This document shows positions 10,473 to 21,196 of a DNA stretch of 64,000 nucleotides, piece by piece. The notes beneath the pieces were generated by a model. That model did no database searches. It was not told where the DNA came from and saw nothing but the letters and a program-made list of their open reading frames with translations. Location of the stretch: contig NC_087082.1 in NCBI RefSeq assembly GCF_026151205.1, positions 10,176,901 to 10,240,900 of the forward strand, given 5' to 3'. Both the position numbers and the translations under genes were made by a program. This DNA comes from Bolinopsis microptera (Eukaryota; Ctenophora; Tentaculata; Lobata; Bolinopsidae). Position 1 is the stretch's first letter, and each line of letters opens with the position of its first letter.

Positions 10473-12272
10473 ATGAGCCATAAGTTTAGTCAGCCTCGAT
10501 CATCTCTCAAGCCATTGTCTGTAATTAACCGCGATGCCGGAAGTACGGTAGATGAAAAGATTAAAAAAGCGATTCATTGAGGCAATGTTCGCAATCACCA
10601 ATGTTTATATCCATATGTTTTACAATTCAATTTTCTCGAACATTGATAATCACTAGTCAAGTTAATGTCGTCTAATTTATTTAACTACCAGGTCGTAAAA
10701 TGTCACAATGAACCGGAGAGTATGTCAAGACTGGGCCACTACGATGTCCACTACAGGTCAGACATTGAGAAACAAAACGAGGAACTACGAGCTCAGATAG
10801 CAGCGTACACAGAGGAGGTTGAACTGTTAAATGAGCACCTCGAGGAGAGTAGAGAAGATAATGAGTATCTCTCTCAGAAAATATACCGGATAGAGAACGA
10901 CCTGGCAGAGGAGCGGATAGAGAACGCTAGTACACAACATTTTCTGTTGAGACACAACACGCCCGTGTTAGAGAACCTGAGACACGTGACAGGAGCAACT
11001 AGGTCACGTGTCAGTTTCTATGGTGTGGACAGTGCCAGGACCTCTCCAGACACCACCAGAACTGACTCCGTCTTTGAAGTGAGACGTCCTGACTCAGTGT
11101 TTGATCACCCCAACTTTGATGACGACGATGAGGAGGAGGATGATGAAGATCTGGACACGACAGTGAGGACGATCCGAGCTAACAGTGTAACAGACTTCAC
11201 CCAGGAATACCAACACCACCATATGGAGAGTGTGGACAGTAACAAGACTCTCCGGAGACGGTCCATGTCCTACCACGACATGTCTGATGTCCAGGACAAG
11301 AGAGAGAGCCACCCAGCCCTGCAGAGGTACCACTCTTACCATGCTCCTGAGGAGGACTACGACTACGATCAGGAGGTTCAGGGGTACTTTGATGACGAGC
11401 TGGTCCCATCTACCTACTACGCGGAGGAGCAAGCACCGGAGGAGTGTATCGGGTGTAAGGAGGCTGATATCAAGATACGGGACCTGGAGGGACAGATACA
11501 GTACCTTGACGATCAGCTGGAGGACAAGGAGAAGTTTATCGAGAACACTGAGTTTGAGGTTGATGAGATGAAAACTCAGCTTAGGTCTGTGAAGCTAGAT
11601 AAAGATATTGTGGAGTATGAACTGACGCAGAAGATAGAGTTTTCTAAAGAGAAGCTTGACAATACTGAGAACTGTTTGAAGCAGAAGGACCAGGCTTATA
11701 TGGATCTGTTGGAGCGGTTTGTGTCTTTGGAGAAAAGCTTTGAAGAGCTGAACGGCCTGTACAAATTGAAGGGTCGAGAATGCACGAACCTGTCGGATAA
11801 GCTTTCCACAGCAGAGTTTGATCTGATGCTAGCAGAAGAGCAGCTACAAAAGCAGTCAAAACGACCTGGCCTGTTAGAGAGTCTGAGCGCAGACTCTGCG
11901 CACTCTTCAGCTGAAAATAGTCTCACCAGCTCTCCCACCTCCAAACACAAGTCCTACAACTCGCCCCTCTACGAACGGAGGAGCAGCTATTCTAACTTTG
12001 AGAGATGCGAGATAAACCAACAACCCCTCTCAATCCGATCCTCCGGCTCCTCAGTAGACTTGTGGGATATAGGGGAAGAGGAGGAAAGGGAGAGGATAGA
12101 GCACCTGAACAAGTTTAAGAGGGAAGCTGAGAAACATGCCCAAATACAGGACATGTTCGGGGAGAAGAAGTCAGTCAGTGCGTACGAGCTGTATAGGATC
12201 ACTAAAGAGTTGGCGGATCTTAGTGAGGAGGATTCTTCTAAGGAGAATGTTCAGGGAAACGCTGAGAGTTAG
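10473..12272 (+). CDS. Coiled-coil protein of unknown function
   Basis: An intact frame from ATG 10665 to TAG 12272 encodes 535 aa. A two-exon model is at least as likely: ATG 10473 in better start context, donor after 10547, a 144-nt intron, acceptor CTACCAG before 10692, joining in phase and giving about 551 aa. Visible parts of the protein: a coiled coil (about residues 35-85 of the single-exon form, rich in E/Q/L heptads), an acidic DDDDEEEDDED run, a Ser/Asp/Tyr-rich linker with His clusters, a CIGCKEAD motif followed by a long coiled coil (about 265-400), a Ser-rich stretch, and a final helix with ELYRITKELADLSEED. No signal peptide or membrane segment. The architecture suggests a cytoskeletal or trafficking scaffold, but I recognise no family. 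Confidence 0.75.
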
Positions 12273-13209
12273 TACCGTGGGTTGTTATATCCTCAGTGGA
12301 ACTTTATCAGTCTTAATACCTCCAGTTAAGTGAAGAATGATTATGAGTTGAGATTGGGGAGTGAGTATGAGATTCAGCTTATATTTTGCAGGGTAGTGTT
12401 GGTGCGATTAACATTTTCATCGTGAAATTGAACAGGGTCTGTTCAATGCATCCAAATTCAGGAGACCTTAGCAGTCACTCACTTGGACTTCATTGATAAA
12501 AATAATGCACTAGATTTCTTTATTTTGGAGGGACGATTGAAGACTTTAATTGGCCTTAAACCAATCACTGAAAGACTTGGCCGTAAGCATTCTACTCCTG
12601 ATTATGGCATAACGGGATTTATCAAAAAAATAATTATGTAAAAATGGATAAAATGTAAATTAAATTAATTGATAATTATTGTTAATAACACTATAAGTAT
12701 TGATACTATGTATGATGTGACTTTGGTTACTTTTTCAGATTTTTTTTATTTTTAGCTACGTTGATTTTATACAACTTTTGACTACATTTGTTAATGTATT
12801 TTATTTTTAGAATTTAGAAAATAGAGTTGTCTAAATGCGTTAAACGACCAGGTGTTAATAAAAACATACTCGCAAATATTTCGGTGTACAAAATAGTCTC
12901 AAGTGTTTATACAAAAGTACAAAATGTCTACAAATAATTCATTAACATACAATTACAATACAGCAGTACATCTGCTTAAAACAACTTCCAATATCCAGTT
13001 TACTTATTGTAAATCCCATTTTTCCCATAGCCACTGTAAATCTCATTATAAACTTCCATAACCTTTTCAGTTTACTCCAATCCTTCATCGATACGATATA
13101 ACGAATCCCTGAGTCATCCATTTCTTAATATATCCAACATATCCAACATACCAAAAACCAAAAGTTCGCCCCAACCCCCTTCAACCATTTCCACTCACCC
13201 ATTAGAAAA
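12273..13209. other. Shared 3' region between convergent genes
   Basis: AT-rich space between the coiled-coil gene (+) and the stathmin gene (-), which end tail to tail. An AATAAA on the plus strand near 12856 and TTTATT (minus-strand AATAAA) near 12746 and 12799 could serve polyadenylation. Confidence 0.4.
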
Positions 13210-15819
13210 TTAGAATCCAAGTAAAGATGGCAGCTGAGTGGAGCTCTTCCTTCCGTCGGAGGTAGGAGGTCTTCCAGCGAATCTGTTTTGGTTGGCGTGC
13301 TTAATCTTGTCGTTCTTAGCTCGGATACGATCCCTCATTTCGGTAAGGTGCTGCTTTCGGGCAGCCAGTGCTTTGTCCATCGCTTCTTGTTGAGCCTGGT
13401 GGTTTATGGTGGATTATTTATGAGCACTCTTATTCTATATGACTTGGAACTAAATATCTAACACAAAAGCAGCACAAAATATTGTTGCTGTATCTTACAC
13501 CAAACTTACTCGTTTCATTTCCATGCGTTTCATTTCCTCCATTTTGTTGGTTTTCTGTCCGATCTCATCTACGTTGCTATGTGTCTCTGACAATTTGGTG
13601 ATCGTGTCCAGCTGTGAAAAATAATTGGTTTAACGAATTGTAATATGAAAATACGGCAGTTTTAAGTTTAAATGTTAAAATTATGATTTTATCAAATGAA
13701 ACTACGCTCTAGATAAATAAAGTTCGTTATAAGTAGAACTGATTTAGTAAAAACATACCGTTTGCTGTTGTCGCCTGAGTTCGGCCTCAATCAGTTTCTT
13801 CTGCACCTGTGATCTAGTCACTTTCCTGTGTGTTTTAGGAGCTTTGACCTTCTGACGTTTCTTCAATTTCTCTACTCGATCTTGAAGTTCCTAATAGTGG
13901 ATAGTTTTGTAATAAAGAGGGCCCTAAATCCAGTTATAAGTAATCCAGTGTATCATAAGTACTGGTTGCAATATGTAATTTATTTCTCGGCTAAAAATGT
14001 GTAAAACACGAGTAATATATGGTGGGACTAACCTGTTCCTCTCCGAAGACTAGGTCGAAAGCAAGTCCACCCCTGCTTGGGGGTCGGGCTGCTATTTGTG
14101 TGTCGTGATCTGCTGATCCTAGGAAAGTGTAAAATGTTTTAGAGGTATTTATCCAGGAATAAAATCATAGTTATTGGTTCATAAGACTGTGTCAACAACA
14201 GAACAGGTAACGTAACATGAGACAAGTTGTTATTAGTAATACTGTTTTCGTTTATACTGGTAACAATAACAGTTCCACACAGCGATCTTTTAACTTTAAG
14301 TCATTAACTATGATCTCCTGTAGCTAGAACTTACGGTGAAGATCGTAGAGGAGACGATCTCCTTTCGGGGTGCCAGGAACGATTTGTCTCTTAGCCTGAA
14401 TGGTAGCTGTCTCAATATCGTTTCTCTTCGATGAACTAGCTTTTACAGGCATTCCCCTCAGTGGTCTCAATGGCTGGCCAGATATCATAAACTCTGAGGG
14501 ATGATATGGCGGTTTAACAAATCGATTCAAAATTATCAACTGCTAGTGTGAATCTTTGATTATTAAACATTTATGATTTGGAAATTAAGTTATTAATATT
14601 AAACCAAGGGCCCCATATTAATATAAAAATCACGCCAAATGACATATTCTCAGAGATTTTGAACCTGGAGTCGGAGGGCGTGGCAGGGACTCAATAAAAG
14701 CGATTTGTGTGGTTTCTGACTCTTCGCAAACGAACTCCAAATTTTCTGTAAGAAAAAAAACCTTGACTACATTTTGATTTTGAATATTATGTCAATTATC
14801 AACCGATGTCCGATATCGCTCAAAGATTTTGATAAATGACGAATTGATGGTATCGTAATTTCTGTTCTCCCTGTATTTGCATCCATTGAGAGTTGGAATG
14901 TTCATGATCGGCCGATTGCACATTATCGACTTACTCGAGTTCATTTAGCTTTCCTCAAGTTTTAAACCATCTAAACATGCAGTGAATTTTAAGCGCGTTA
15001 TTAATCAACAAGCATCGACTGCGAAGAGACGCCTGATTATCAAAATCTCTGAGAAATATGTTTATCTGCATAATCAGTGCGATCAATTGACGAGTTAAGA
15101 AGTACGCCATCTTCCGAAAGTCACAACAATGATTTATAGCCGCTCATTGACGTACATCAACAATCATTTGATCATAAATCATAATCATCACAATATTCTA
15201 GAAAAATTCAACGATTCACGAAATAGCTGTATGAAAATAAAATCATACCAGTCAACGAGATGAATTACAACTTATTTAAAATTAAATTACATAACTACAA
15301 ATAATATAAGATGCTGACCTGCTGATTTATCTTTAGGTTGGAGCATGTTCTCCACCTCGTTGTTGACCTCGTTGGGGAGGCGGAGGGAAGGGAACCGCCT
15401 CTCTGTAAAGGTGGCCTCGAACGGATGAGGTGGAAGTGGCTTCCTGTCCGCAAACGTGGGACCATTCAAGTGTCTGATGTCTGAGGAGGTTGGGTATGAG
15501 GAGTGAACAGAGGGATAAGTTCTATAAATTATAATAAATATCAATCTTTTAAAATCCAGGGTGCACAGGTTTTATTGTGTTCATTGATCAAGTTCACTTT
15601 TACAAATAACATTTTAAAAAAGCGATTGATTGTCTAAAACGAACCTGGCAGAGAGTCATCACTTACTGACGAAGACTCTTTAGATCCGAGCTCGTACCCG
15701 ACTCCAGAATCATAACTTTCACTCGACTTCACATCTTTGGAGCCGGCCTTATCTAGAATCTCGTTATCATACGTGATCGCATGTTCAGGAAGTACTGCAA
15801 CGGAGGATCCACAACCCAT
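13210..15819 (-). CDS. Stathmin-family microtubule regulator, N-acylated (STMND1-like)
   Basis: Eight exons join in phase with GT-AG borders: 15819-15645, 15480-15319, 14745-14665, 14493-14335, 14118-14033, 13890-13759, 13611-13510 and 13395-13210, giving 360 aa. The protein starts MGCGSS, a myristoylation/palmitoylation signal that would tether it to membranes. Residues 210-217 read GLAFDLVF, matching the stathmin signature (GQAFEL type). About 130 residues of charged helix follow, including VQKKLIEAELRRQQQ, EEMKRMEMK and AARKQHLTEMRDRIRAKND, aligning with the tubulin-binding stathmin helix. Stathmins sequester tubulin dimers and promote microtubule disassembly. The MGC start combined with a stathmin domain resembles vertebrate STMND1. 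Exon borders are my inference from splice consensus and phase. The exon 4 acceptor (before 14493) is the least certain. Confidence 0.75.
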
Positions 15820-16650
15820 TTCTTTCTGTGGGGAGAATGGATGGGAAAGAATTTGGAGAGTTTAGCTTAGTTTGGGGATGGTGCTCTATACTCTGTAGTA
15901 TTTCAAACGTTTGAACAAGGATGGTTGAGAGTCATGCATTTCCCGAGGCAGAGTCACTAAAGCATTTCATGGGTGGAAAAAATCAGCGTGGACGTTAAAA
16001 TACGTGTTTAAATAGGAACCATGTTATTTTGATATTTATATGTGCTTTCCGGAAGCTCAGATATAGCAGAAGTTTGATGGAAGTTTGAAAGAGTAGGGAG
16101 TGAAATAATTAATAATCTGAACCGAGCTTGACCCTTTTTAGCTATTCATGCACCACTGGAACTTTAGTAAGACTTTTTATAACAGGAATAAAGCATCAAA
16201 TCTGCTCAAATTTACCCTGGATTTAATTATCCAAACATTGTGCTCTGTTTACTATTAAACTTAAAGGTTCTGTTAAGGTGTAGCAAATTACACGATCCCG
16301 CAACTTTTATGATTCAAATCACAATATCGTGCAACCGCCGAAAGTAAATCATTCCTCAGTTCGCCGTCAACGTTTAAAAATATGAGGAATAAAATCGAAT
16401 GACTTTAACATCACGTTAAGGCAAGTTCTGATAATCTCAACTTTTACAGCAGACACAAACTACTCAAACTGTAGTACACCATCATCATCAGTACTTTACT
16501 ACCTTGTACAAGAAAGATGCCCAAACCAAATAAATAATGAGATAATATCAAAACAATACAACATATAACAAGATATAACTAGATACCTATCTGTGAGAGT
16601 GAGAGAGAGCTTCTTGTTTTCGCCCTTAGCAACGTCAACTGACAATAAAC
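15820..16650 (-). other. Probable 5' UTR intron and leader exon of the stathmin gene
   Basis: A strong acceptor (CATTCTCCCCACAG) lies 6 nt before the start codon, so transcription begins further upstream. A candidate leader exon ends at 16587 with donor ATAG|GTATCT. Inferred from splice signals only. Confidence 0.4.
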
Positions 16651-17628
16651 TGCAGTCCGTCTCGCAAGTACTGATATTATATGCTCTGATCTGATATTTT
16701 AAATTCTAAAAATAATCCACCCTGTTAGCGCGCTTTCTAGAGACAATGCACGCGATAAGTGGCAAGCAATCGATCTGACTATGTAAAACTGCAACTCGAT
16801 CTTTTGTACTGAGTGACGAATATCTGCGTGCTTGTGACGGAATGTAGAGACAGGATGCTTCGTTTAACTTTAGGGGTTGTTACCATAACAATGATGTCAT
16901 GATATGAAATGGCGTGTGGGATAGTATCTGATAGCTGCCAATAATTCATTATCATGATTATGCCATTATCATTAATTGTTCGACATTAGTTAATGCCACT
17001 TAAGTGGCACACAATAATTATTGTAATCGTTTCCACTAAAAGCATAATTTTAAAGCTTATTAGAGGAGCTGAGAGAATTTATGAAGATTATATAGTTTTA
17101 GGTGGGCACTAGAGGTACAGTCAGTAAGGTTTCGGTGTTTGAAATGTGCATCATATAAAGTAATGCATTAGGGAATGTCATTTTCACCATATGGTGAATC
17201 TGCTGAAATGTGCATCTCGATGGCAAAAATATTATTTGCCATTTCACATTTTCGCCATAGATGCTACATGATAACTTACTAACTTGATTTACTCCAAAAT
17301 GGGTATACAAATCGTATCGATTAAGGAAAGGCATTTTTAAATTTCAGTGCAGGGGTTTCCCAATTACTACTCGGATCAAAATCAAACTAATTTCAAAATT
17401 GGAACACCTTCGTACAACTACAAATTGAACTACAAAGAATAACTTTTTCTTCTTTTTTTAATAGTCAAGTGAAACATGTCACTATTTTAGACTAGATCAG
17501 ATTCGGTTTGTAAATTGGATCTTCAAGCTCTTTTTGGTGAAAGACAAGGAATTAAGTTAGCTAAATCGCTCATAAAAGTTTTGAAAAACGGTTTCTTATC
17601 TGCAATATAACTGCTCCCTGCATTTATA
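16651..17628. other. Intergenic, nothing recognised
   Basis: AT-rich sequence between two minus-strand genes. The 78-codon frame near 17098-17334 shows no family features. Confidence 0.45.
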
Positions 17629-19014
17629 TTAATTGAGACTGTCCTTTGACTTGTACTTCTGTCTCATTCTCTTTGATCTTAAGTTAAACTTAAACCAGCG
17701 TTTGATTTTGGATTTCAATCCCTTTTTCTTTGATTTCTTGGTGTCACTGAAAATATCGTCAGGTCTCTCAAATTCGTCCGGATCTCCAATTGGTGACACT
17801 AGATTCGTCGGACCTGGCTCCTGAAATACCACAGGGCTCGGTGTTTGGTCCTCTACTGCATCTTCTGAAGGCATGCCTCTACCTTCATTGTCATCCACAA
17901 ATGGTGATAACAACATCTCTTTATAAAGAGACAACTTTTTCTTGATCCCCTTGAAGCTGAATACTTCATTCCACTGGACTGGTCCAACAGGTTGTACTTG
18001 TAACGTCTCTGGCGATACACTTGGATTTGTCTTTATGTTGAAAGAAGTTTCAGTCATCTCGGAAATGTTATCCGATGAAAGTTGTATGTTTGTAGGATCA
18101 CTTTCCGACGGAGGTTCAGTATTTTGAGAAGCATTTTCTGTTACCGAAAAATCTTGCACCTCAATATCCGCTTTGTCGACAATGATCTCCGCTTTTATAC
18201 GTGTCAGTGTCCACGCACTGGACCTACTGGAACAAGAGCTCGTATGATCTGGTATCGGCTCTATCTCATGTTCATTTTTACTATCAACTTTCACTGGGAT
18301 TTCTGTCTCTTCACCTGCAGCAGATTCCTGGTATTCTGTCTCTAAATCATGTCCTTTAATTGACGGATCAGGCGAAATGAGTGAAACCGGCGATTTTTTG
18401 CGTACTCTAAACACTGTAAAGAATGGAAGCCATCTAAAGAAATCAGTCAAGAAAGGGAAACAAGCATCTTCATCTTCCTCCCCCTCGCTGTAACCATGAC
18501 AACAACAATCAGTGCAGGTACCAGGCCAACAAGTGCTAACTCTTGATGGCACACCGTCTGCTCTGTTGAGGTTAACTGCAAATGGTGACTCATCACTAAC
18601 GTAAGTGCTGGGTGTAATTGGGCCGGTAGAACTAGCTGGAGTCTCTCCGTTGAGGACTGGATCATTGATAGAGATTGTTGGAGAAGCAGCAGTGTCCGAC
18701 CTTTCTTCAAACTGCGGAGAGCTGGTTCTGTCAGTCACAGGACTCTGTGCCTGATGGATTGTATCAGGATTGTTTCCGCGTACTCCTTCCTCTGCGAGAG
18801 TTGGTGCTGCCGGCTCTAAATATGGTGTCACTCGAGTGAGAGGTGTTGAGCCTTCTTTTACAGTAAGACTGTCTACGAAACTATCCGCGGTCTCAGATTC
18901 TTCATTGTCTGATTGTAAGAATTCTTTGGCAGAAGCTGTTTTAACAACGAACGTTTCTTCCTTTAAGCTGCTCGGTGTTAACCGATCTCCAGATGGTTGT
19001 GATAATGTGTTCAT
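17629..19014 (-). CDS. Ser/Thr-rich orphan protein with Cys cluster and basic tail
   Basis: A single open frame of 461 aa from ATG 19014; codons upstream of this have no ATG. It has no signal peptide. The N-terminal 170 residues are Ser/Thr/Glu/Pro-rich and look disordered. A compact cysteine cluster (CWPGTCTDCCCHG) is followed by an acidic run and an aromatic hydrophobic patch (FPFLTDFFRWLPFFTVF) that could lie on or in a membrane. A second disordered acidic region follows, then a strongly basic C-terminus (KKSKKKGLKSKIKRWFKF and further R/K). Clustered cysteines next to an amphipathic patch recall palmitoylated peripheral membrane proteins; this is inference. A TATA-like CTTATAAGGG lies at about 19200-19210 upstream. 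No family recognised. Confidence 0.6.
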   Translation of the reverse strand: MNTLSQPSGDRLTPSSLKEETFVVKTASAKEFLQSDNEESETADSFVDSLTVKEGSTPLTRVTPYLEPAAPTLAEEGVRGNNPDTIHQAQSPVTDRTSSPQFEERSDTAASPTISINDPVLNGETPASSTGPITPSTYVSDESPFAVNLNRADGVPSRVSTCWPGTCTDCCCHGYSEGEEDEDACFPFLTDFFRWLPFFTVFRVRKKSPVSLISPDPSIKGHDLETEYQESAAGEETEIPVKVDSKNEHEIEPIPDHTSSCSSRSSAWTLTRIKAEIIVDKADIEVQDFSVTENASQNTEPPSESDPTNIQLSSDNISEMTETSFNIKTNPSVSPETLQVQPVGPVQWNEVFSFKGIKKKLSLYKEMLLSPFVDDNEGRGMPSEDAVEDQTPSPVVFQEPGPTNLVSPIGDPDEFERPDDIFSDTKKSKKKGLKSKIKRWFKFNLRSKRMRQKYKSKDSLN

Positions 19015-19408
19015 AGACCAGAAACAAAACAAACTTATTAGTATTAAGATTAAACAGTAAATCTTGAGGAACTAGCTATACCTTCGATTGAATGTGTAGT
19101 AAGTTTGTGTAACTGTAGCCTTGTACTCTTGTACTGTTCATACCAGCTTGTTTCACTGTATGAAATGAAGATATCGCGGGCAGTCATCTCGCACGAAACC
19201 CTTATAAGACAGTAGCTAAACAGCTTGTAGTAGAGGAGGAGCTAAGCAGAAACATTATGGTGTTTAATTTGCCGCAATTCTCGTATATCTTTTACGGCTT
19301 TTGCGGAAAGTCGCGTTAAATTAGTTAATGCCGTGGTGTCAGTAAAATGGTACGGATAAACACATCCATCCATATATATCTTCTCGCTTTATATAGTAAG
19401 ATAAGCTA
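19015..19408. other. Upstream region of the orphan gene
   Basis: Contains a TATA-like element on the minus strand near 19200-19210, about 190 bp before the ATG. Nothing else recognised. Confidence 0.35.
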
Positions 19409-19440
19409 CCTTATCAGACCTTCTTTGAACGGACATTAAT
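19409..19440 (+). repeat. Solo terminal inverted repeat of the 972-3209 transposon family
   Basis: CCTTATCAGACCTTCTTTGA then ACGGACATTAAT, preceded by TA, matches both ends of the element at 972-3209. It abuts the left border of the duplicated protease-phosphatase block. Confidence 0.7.
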
Positions 19441-19844
19441 AAATAATGGGAAGTTCAAGTTGTACCTAAAATAGTTGTACCTAAAAGGAGTGTTCCATTC
19501 AAATACCCTACAAAGAGAGTCAGCTGCTTTTAATTAATTTAATTTTAGAGCTGCTGTACATGTTTTTACATGGCTGTGAGCTGACAGATGTTTCTGTACG
19601 TCTTTTTTTCCGTGAAGACACGGGTTCTACAGCTTGGGAAAAATATACTTCAACTTTACAAACCCTCAGTCCAAAATATTAGTCATACTATTAGCATATC
19701 ATAATCAAATGGAAACGTGTTAAGTACAGCGTTAATGAAGTTTAAGGAATAAAACTCAGGAGACGTCAATGGACCTAACACCCTTGCATTGTTCTACAGT
19801 GAGAATTGCTTGATTAGTAGTCCATCTGGCTGGATCAGGGTACA

Positions 19845-19852
19845 TATTTAAG
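19845..19852 (+). promoter_or_regulatory. TATA-like box of protease copy 1
   Basis: TATTTAAG lies about 70 bp before the start codon and is conserved in the duplicate at 36475-36482, with the following GGGTCGAGCTAGATCGTGAG also preserved. Inferred core promoter. Confidence 0.5.
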
Positions 19853-19915
19853 GGTCGAGCTAGATCGTGAGATATCAGTACAGACCAACAGAAACGTTCG
19901 AGTATTGCAGACAAA

Positions 19916-21196
19916 ATGAAGATCCTCTTCTTCCTATTCCTTGTCGGAGCTGCCCTGGCTAAGGAGTCCCCGCTTAGAGCAATTCTACGATCACCTGTGG
20001 AAACTCTGAAGCTCTACAATTCCTTTAAAGGCGAGCAGCAACTCTCTTTTCAAGCAGCTGAAGATCGAATGAGATTCCGACTGTTCAGAAAAAGTGCAGA
20101 GTTTGTGGCAGAAGAAAATTCTGCTGAAGGAGAGACGGCAGCGTTCGCTCTTAACTTCTTCTCCACGTTGACTGAATCCGAGAAACAATCCTGGCTAGGG
20201 TTTAACGCTACCGGTGCAGAACCAAACCCTCTCCCTAAAATAAACTCTGGTCTTAAAAATGATAAGACCCCAGATGAAAAACTGTGGACTGATGAAGGTA
20301 AAGTGACTGCTGTAAGAAACCAAGGGCTTTGCGGATCCTGCTGGACCTTCGGAGCAGTTGGTGGTTTGGAGACGAGATACGCTAGAATAGCTGGAATTCT
20401 GAAGACCTTCTCTGAGCAGGAGTATCTGGACTGTGTCTACGAAGGAAGGAGAAACGGGTGTAGGGGAGGTTGGATGAAGGATGCCTACGAATATTCAGCT
20501 AGAGCTGGAGGACGACTTGCTAGGGCAGCAGATTACCCATACACTCAACAAGATGGGTACTGCCAGGCTTCCATCAAGCCTGATGCCATGATCGCCGCAA
20601 AAATCGCAGGGAATGTTCCCGTTGCACAAAGTGAACAGTCTAACATCGATGCTCTGGCACACGGGTCTCTTGCTGTAGCCTTTGAGGTCACCAACAGATT
20701 CCAAAGTTACAGCAATGGAATCTTCACAGACCACACGTGCAGGGGATATCCTAACCATGCAGTCACTGCAGTGGGATACACTAAGGACTACGTTCTGGTA
20801 AAGAACTCTTGGGGTGAATACTGGGGAGATGCTGGATACGTGAAGTTTACACGAAACCACCACAACTGTCATCTGTGGAATCACAGCAGTTATCCCAGTC
20901 TGACTCGTACTGGTGTTGTTGACGATGACAAAGCCAAACCGGAACCTACTTCCCCTCCACGTCCTGATCCTATCCCTGATCCTAACTGCAAAGATAGTCA
21001 TCCAACCTGTGATAAGGATTGGTGCACAGCAGGGGACTACATAGCCGAGGAATACTGTCAGAAGACATGTAAATATTGTACTGACGGTGAAGATGACGGT
21101 GACGATGATGGTGGAGATGATGGTGGAGATGATGGCTGTCCTGGGGGCACGACACTATGTCCTGATGGAATCTGCAGACACGAACACATGTGCTAG
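19916..21196 (+). CDS. Secreted papain-family cysteine protease with ShKT domain, copy 1
   Basis: One intronless frame of 426 aa. A signal peptide (residues 1-15, MKILFFLFLVGAALA) is followed by an I29-type inhibitory propeptide with a variant ERFNIN motif (E49, R53, F57, S60, V64, N68). The mature peptidase C1A domain begins near 122. It has oxyanion-hole Gln136 (RNQG), catalytic Cys142 in CGSCWTF, His281 in NHAVTAVGY and Asn297 in NSWGEYWG, so it should be active. After a Pro-rich linker comes a six-Cys ShKT domain (358-388), then an Asp/Gly-rich linker and a four-Cys tail (CPGGTTLC and CRHEHMC). Cathepsin-type enzymes digest protein extracellularly or in lysosomes. ShKT modules are common extensions of secreted cnidarian and nematode enzymes. 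A near-identical paralogue lies at 36552-37793. Confidence 0.93.
   Translation: MKILFFLFLVGAALAKESPLRAILRSPVETLKLYNSFKGEQQLSFQAAEDRMRFRLFRKSAEFVAEENSAEGETAAFALNFFSTLTESEKQSWLGFNATGAEPNPLPKINSGLKNDKTPDEKLWTDEGKVTAVRNQGLCGSCWTFGAVGGLETRYARIAGILKTFSEQEYLDCVYEGRRNGCRGGWMKDAYEYSARAGGRLARAADYPYTQQDGYCQASIKPDAMIAAKIAGNVPVAQSEQSNIDALAHGSLAVAFEVTNRFQSYSNGIFTDHTCRGYPNHAVTAVGYTKDYVLVKNSWGEYWGDAGYVKFTRNHHNCHLWNHSSYPSLTRTGVVDDDKAKPEPTSPPRPDPIPDPNCKDSHPTCDKDWCTAGDYIAEEYCQKTCKYCTDGEDDGDDDGGDDGGDDGCPGGTTLCPDGICRHEHMC

Noticed and set aside
11094-12202. Minus-strand frames inside the coiled-coil gene
   Set aside because: Antisense shadows of an intact, biased plus-strand coding region.
17098-17334. 78-codon minus-strand frame
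   Set aside because: No motif, no plausible splice partners and ordinary intergenic composition.
20495-21001. 168-codon minus-strand frame inside protease copy 1
   Set aside because: Shadow; a shorter version of the same antisense frame appears in copy 3 only because the sense sequence is duplicated.
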